This document shows, one piece after another, positions 14,561-16,330 of a stretch of DNA of 16,330 bases (position 1 is the first letter of the stretch; each line of letters begins with the position of its first letter). Under the pieces are notes generated by a model that was not told the origin of the DNA, ran no database searches, and was given only the letters and a program-made list of their open reading frames with translations. The translations under genes were made by a program, and so were the position numbers. The DNA is from Pseudidiomarina aestuarii (GTDB taxonomy: Bacteria; Pseudomonadota; Gammaproteobacteria; Enterobacterales; Alteromonadaceae). The stretch lies in the NCBI GenBank assembly GCA_003030745.1, contig PYVG01000024.1:1-16330 (forward strand), read 5' to 3'.

Positions 14561-16330
14561 CTATAAGTTTTGCTGTAAGAAATCCACCATCATGGTGCGC
14601 AGATGATACGTCGTGCCTTCGCCTTCGCGAATACCATGGGTGCGATTCGGATAGGCGAAGAACTCAAACTGTTTCCCATGCTTGACTAGCTCGTTGACCA
14701 GTCGCTCGCTGCCCTGAAAATGGACATTGTCATCGGCGGTACCATGCACTAACAACAAATCACCTTGCAGGTTCTCAGCGTGAGTAATCGCTGAAGTCTC
14801 GCGGTAACTGTCGGCATCTTCAGGCAGTAAGCCTGAGTAGCGTTCTTGGTAAATCGTGTCGTACAACGTCAAATCAGGTACCGGTGCTAACGCCATGCCG
14901 ACATGGAATGATTCTGGATAGCGGAATAAGGCATTCAGCGTTTGTGAGCCTCCGCCACTGTGGCCCCAAATACCTACGCGGTCTGCGTCGATAAATGACC
15001 AGCGTTCGAGCATTTCTTGTAACGCATCGTTTTGGTCACGCACCGTTACCACACCAAGTTGCTTATAAATCGAACGGCGCCATTCATAGCCACGCGGTGA
15101 ACGAGTACCGCGGTTATCAATGGAAGCCACTAAGTAACCTTGCTGTGTGAGGTACTGATGGAACATAAAGCGTTCGCCACCCCAACTGTTGCTGACTGTT
15201 TGGCCCCAAGGTTCGCCGTACACATAAAACAGAATCGGATATTGCTTCGCTGGATCGAAGTCTGCCGGCTTCATTAAGAAACCATCGAGCGCATGACCAT
15301 CTTGTGCAGTCACTTGGAAAAATTCGAATTGTGCTTGGTCTAGTGCTTCAAAATTGGCCTGTACATCAGCGTTGTCTTTGATAACTCGAATCGAGCGATG
15401 ATCAGGCAACGTGATCATATCGACCACAGGTACTTGCGAAACCGCCGAGTAGGTATGTACTGCGTAGGCGGCATCAGCAGAGAGCTGGTAACTATGTGTG
15501 CCAGGTTGATTCGGCGTTAGGCGTTCGAGTTTGCCACTGCCATCGAGGCTGGCACGGAACAAGTAACGCTCTAACGGCGTGTCCGGTGACGCAATAAAAT
15601 AGACCCAACCTTGGTCTTCATTGATTTGCAAGACGTCAATAACATCCCAGTTCCCGCGAGTAATGGCGGTAACACGACCGGTATCAGGTTGTACTCGATA
15701 CAGATGCCGCCAACCGCTGCGCTCACTCAGCCACGTAAAGGCTGCGCCCGAATTGATGAATTTCGGATCATCAACGTAGTCAGCCCAACTCTCCGTCGTT
15801 TCACGAATGACTTCACGCACGCTGCCATTATCCGCATCGGCAATGAACGCAACGTTCACCGCTTGCGAGCGTGTTAATTGCTGAATCAGTAATTGGTCAC
15901 TATTGCCAGCCCATTGCATCCGCACCAAGTAATGCTGACGCGGGTTGCCCGGCGCTTTCATCCAAGTGGTCGCACCGCCATTGGCAGGAATCACGCCAAT
16001 ACGCATGGCGGCATTGGTCTCGCCAACTTTGGGGTACGGGAACTGTTTGAGCGTAGGATACAAGGTATCGGTATTGTTGATCATGGTGAACAGCGGCGTG
16101 CCTTCAGTATCCAACTGCCAGTAGGCAATCGACTGACCATCTGGAGACCAGCGGAAACCATCACGTAAAAAGAATTCTTCTTCATTCACCCAATCAAAAG
16201 TGCCGTTGACTATGGTGTCGTTGCCATCTTTGGTGATTTGGGTAATGCGAGATGTCGCTAAATCTTCAACGTAGATATTGTTCTTCATGACATAGGCGAC
16301 GCGCTTTCCTTGTGGATCAAACTTCGCGAA
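14561..16330 (-). CDS. Dipeptidyl peptidase IV (S9B prolyl oligopeptidase family), partial
   Basis: This serine exopeptidase removes X-Pro or X-Ala dipeptides from peptide N-termini, usually in the periplasm. The last 589 residues are visible; the frame stays open to the window edge and the upstream codons read FAKFDPQGKRVAYV, an ordinary propeller blade, so the ATG at 16288 is internal. About 150-170 N-terminal residues should lie outside. The beta-propeller part holds DWVNEEEF, with the Glu pair that binds the substrate amino group. The C-terminal hydrolase has the nucleophile motif WGHSGGGS (Ser codon 14957-14959), Asp in HGTADDNVHF and His in NRTHGIREG. The GHSGG elbow differs from the usual GWSYGG. 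The TAG stop is next to repeat copy B. Confidence 0.93.
   Translation of the reverse strand, partial: FAKFDPQGKRVAYVMKNNIYVEDLATSRITQITKDGNDTIVNGTFDWVNEEEFFLRDGFRWSPDGQSIAYWQLDTEGTPLFTMINNTDTLYPTLKQFPYPKVGETNAAMRIGVIPANGGATTWMKAPGNPRQHYLVRMQWAGNSDQLLIQQLTRSQAVNVAFIADADNGSVREVIRETTESWADYVDDPKFINSGAAFTWLSERSGWRHLYRVQPDTGRVTAITRGNWDVIDVLQINEDQGWVYFIASPDTPLERYLFRASLDGSGKLERLTPNQPGTHSYQLSADAAYAVHTYSAVSQVPVVDMITLPDHRSIRVIKDNADVQANFEALDQAQFEFFQVTAQDGHALDGFLMKPADFDPAKQYPILFYVYGEPWGQTVSNSWGGERFMFHQYLTQQGYLVASIDNRGTRSPRGYEWRRSIYKQLGVVTVRDQNDALQEMLERWSFIDADRVGIWGHSGGGSQTLNALFRYPESFHVGMALAPVPDLTLYDTIYQERYSGLLPEDADSYRETSAITHAENLQGDLLLVHGTADDNVHFQGSERLVNELVKHGKQFEFFAYPNRTHGIREGEGTTYHLRTMMVDFLQQNL

Noticed and set aside
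16286..16288. ATG at 16288 as the start of the dipeptidyl peptidase gene
   Set aside because: The frame is open upstream to the window edge and those codons read as a normal beta-propeller strand (FDPQGKRVAYV), so the Met is internal.
1..16330. A defence island, toxin-antitoxin pair, prophage or CRISPR array
   Set aside because: No nuclease, toxin, integrase, transposase, reverse transcriptase or spacer-repeat array is visible. The membrane-protein/Xre pair lacks toxin features, so I do not call it a toxin-antitoxin system.

Overview
The window looks like chromosomal DNA of a Gram-negative gammaproteobacterium, probably a marine or halophilic Alteromonadales-type organism such as Idiomarina/Pseudidiomarina. 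That placement is inferred from protein style and moderate GC, not from a search. Supporting signs are an E. coli-like 450-aa NADP-type glutamate dehydrogenase, a glutathione reductase with E. coli residue numbering, two lipoprotein signal peptides, a full-length periplasmic M16 (pitrilysin-type) protease and an S9B dipeptidyl peptidase. No rRNA, tRNA, IS element, phage gene or CRISPR array is visible. Coding density is high and no gap between genes exceeds 300 bases.

Layout. (1) 1-1228, minus: two small membrane-anchored paralogues sharing a C-x4-C motif, in one operon; the downstream gene runs off the left edge. (2) 1394-2746, plus: gdhA, convergent with a minus-strand membrane diguanylate cyclase (2759-3763). 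(3) 3952-5412, plus: a DUF3300 lipoprotein with a Pro/Gln/Arg-rich repeat tail, convergent through a shared bidirectional terminator with an M16 lipoprotein protease (5481-8375, minus). (4) 8573-9073, plus: a MarR-family regulator divergent from the protease, with a perfect 17-bp palindrome between them. (5) 9157-9815, plus: a small four-helix membrane protein coupled to a Xre-type regulator, preceded by two copies of an 8-4-8 inverted repeat that bracket a good sigma-70 promoter. (6) 9773-10978, minus: an exported VOC-fold protein whose 3' end overlaps the Xre gene by 43 bp, then a bacterial GOLPH3/Vps74 (GPP34) homologue. (7) 11094-12301, plus: a GNAT acetyltransferase overlapping a divergent Tag-family (3-methyladenine glycosylase-like) gene. 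(8) 12305-13660, minus: gor; 13771-14472, plus: a YgjP/DUF45 metalloprotease-like gene; 14561-16330, minus: the C-terminal 589 residues of dipeptidyl peptidase IV, open at the right edge.

Most of this is ordinary core metabolism, proteolysis and redox maintenance. The points worth a second look are: the tandem operators of the membrane-protein/Xre pair; a dispersed intergenic element built of heptameric GTGAAC-type units, present twice in the same orientation and abutting TAG stop codons; the GOLPH3 homologue; the Tag-like protein lacking the zinc ligands and the base-contacting Glu; and the C-x4-C paralogue pair. I did not find a clear multi-gene defence or other unknown system.
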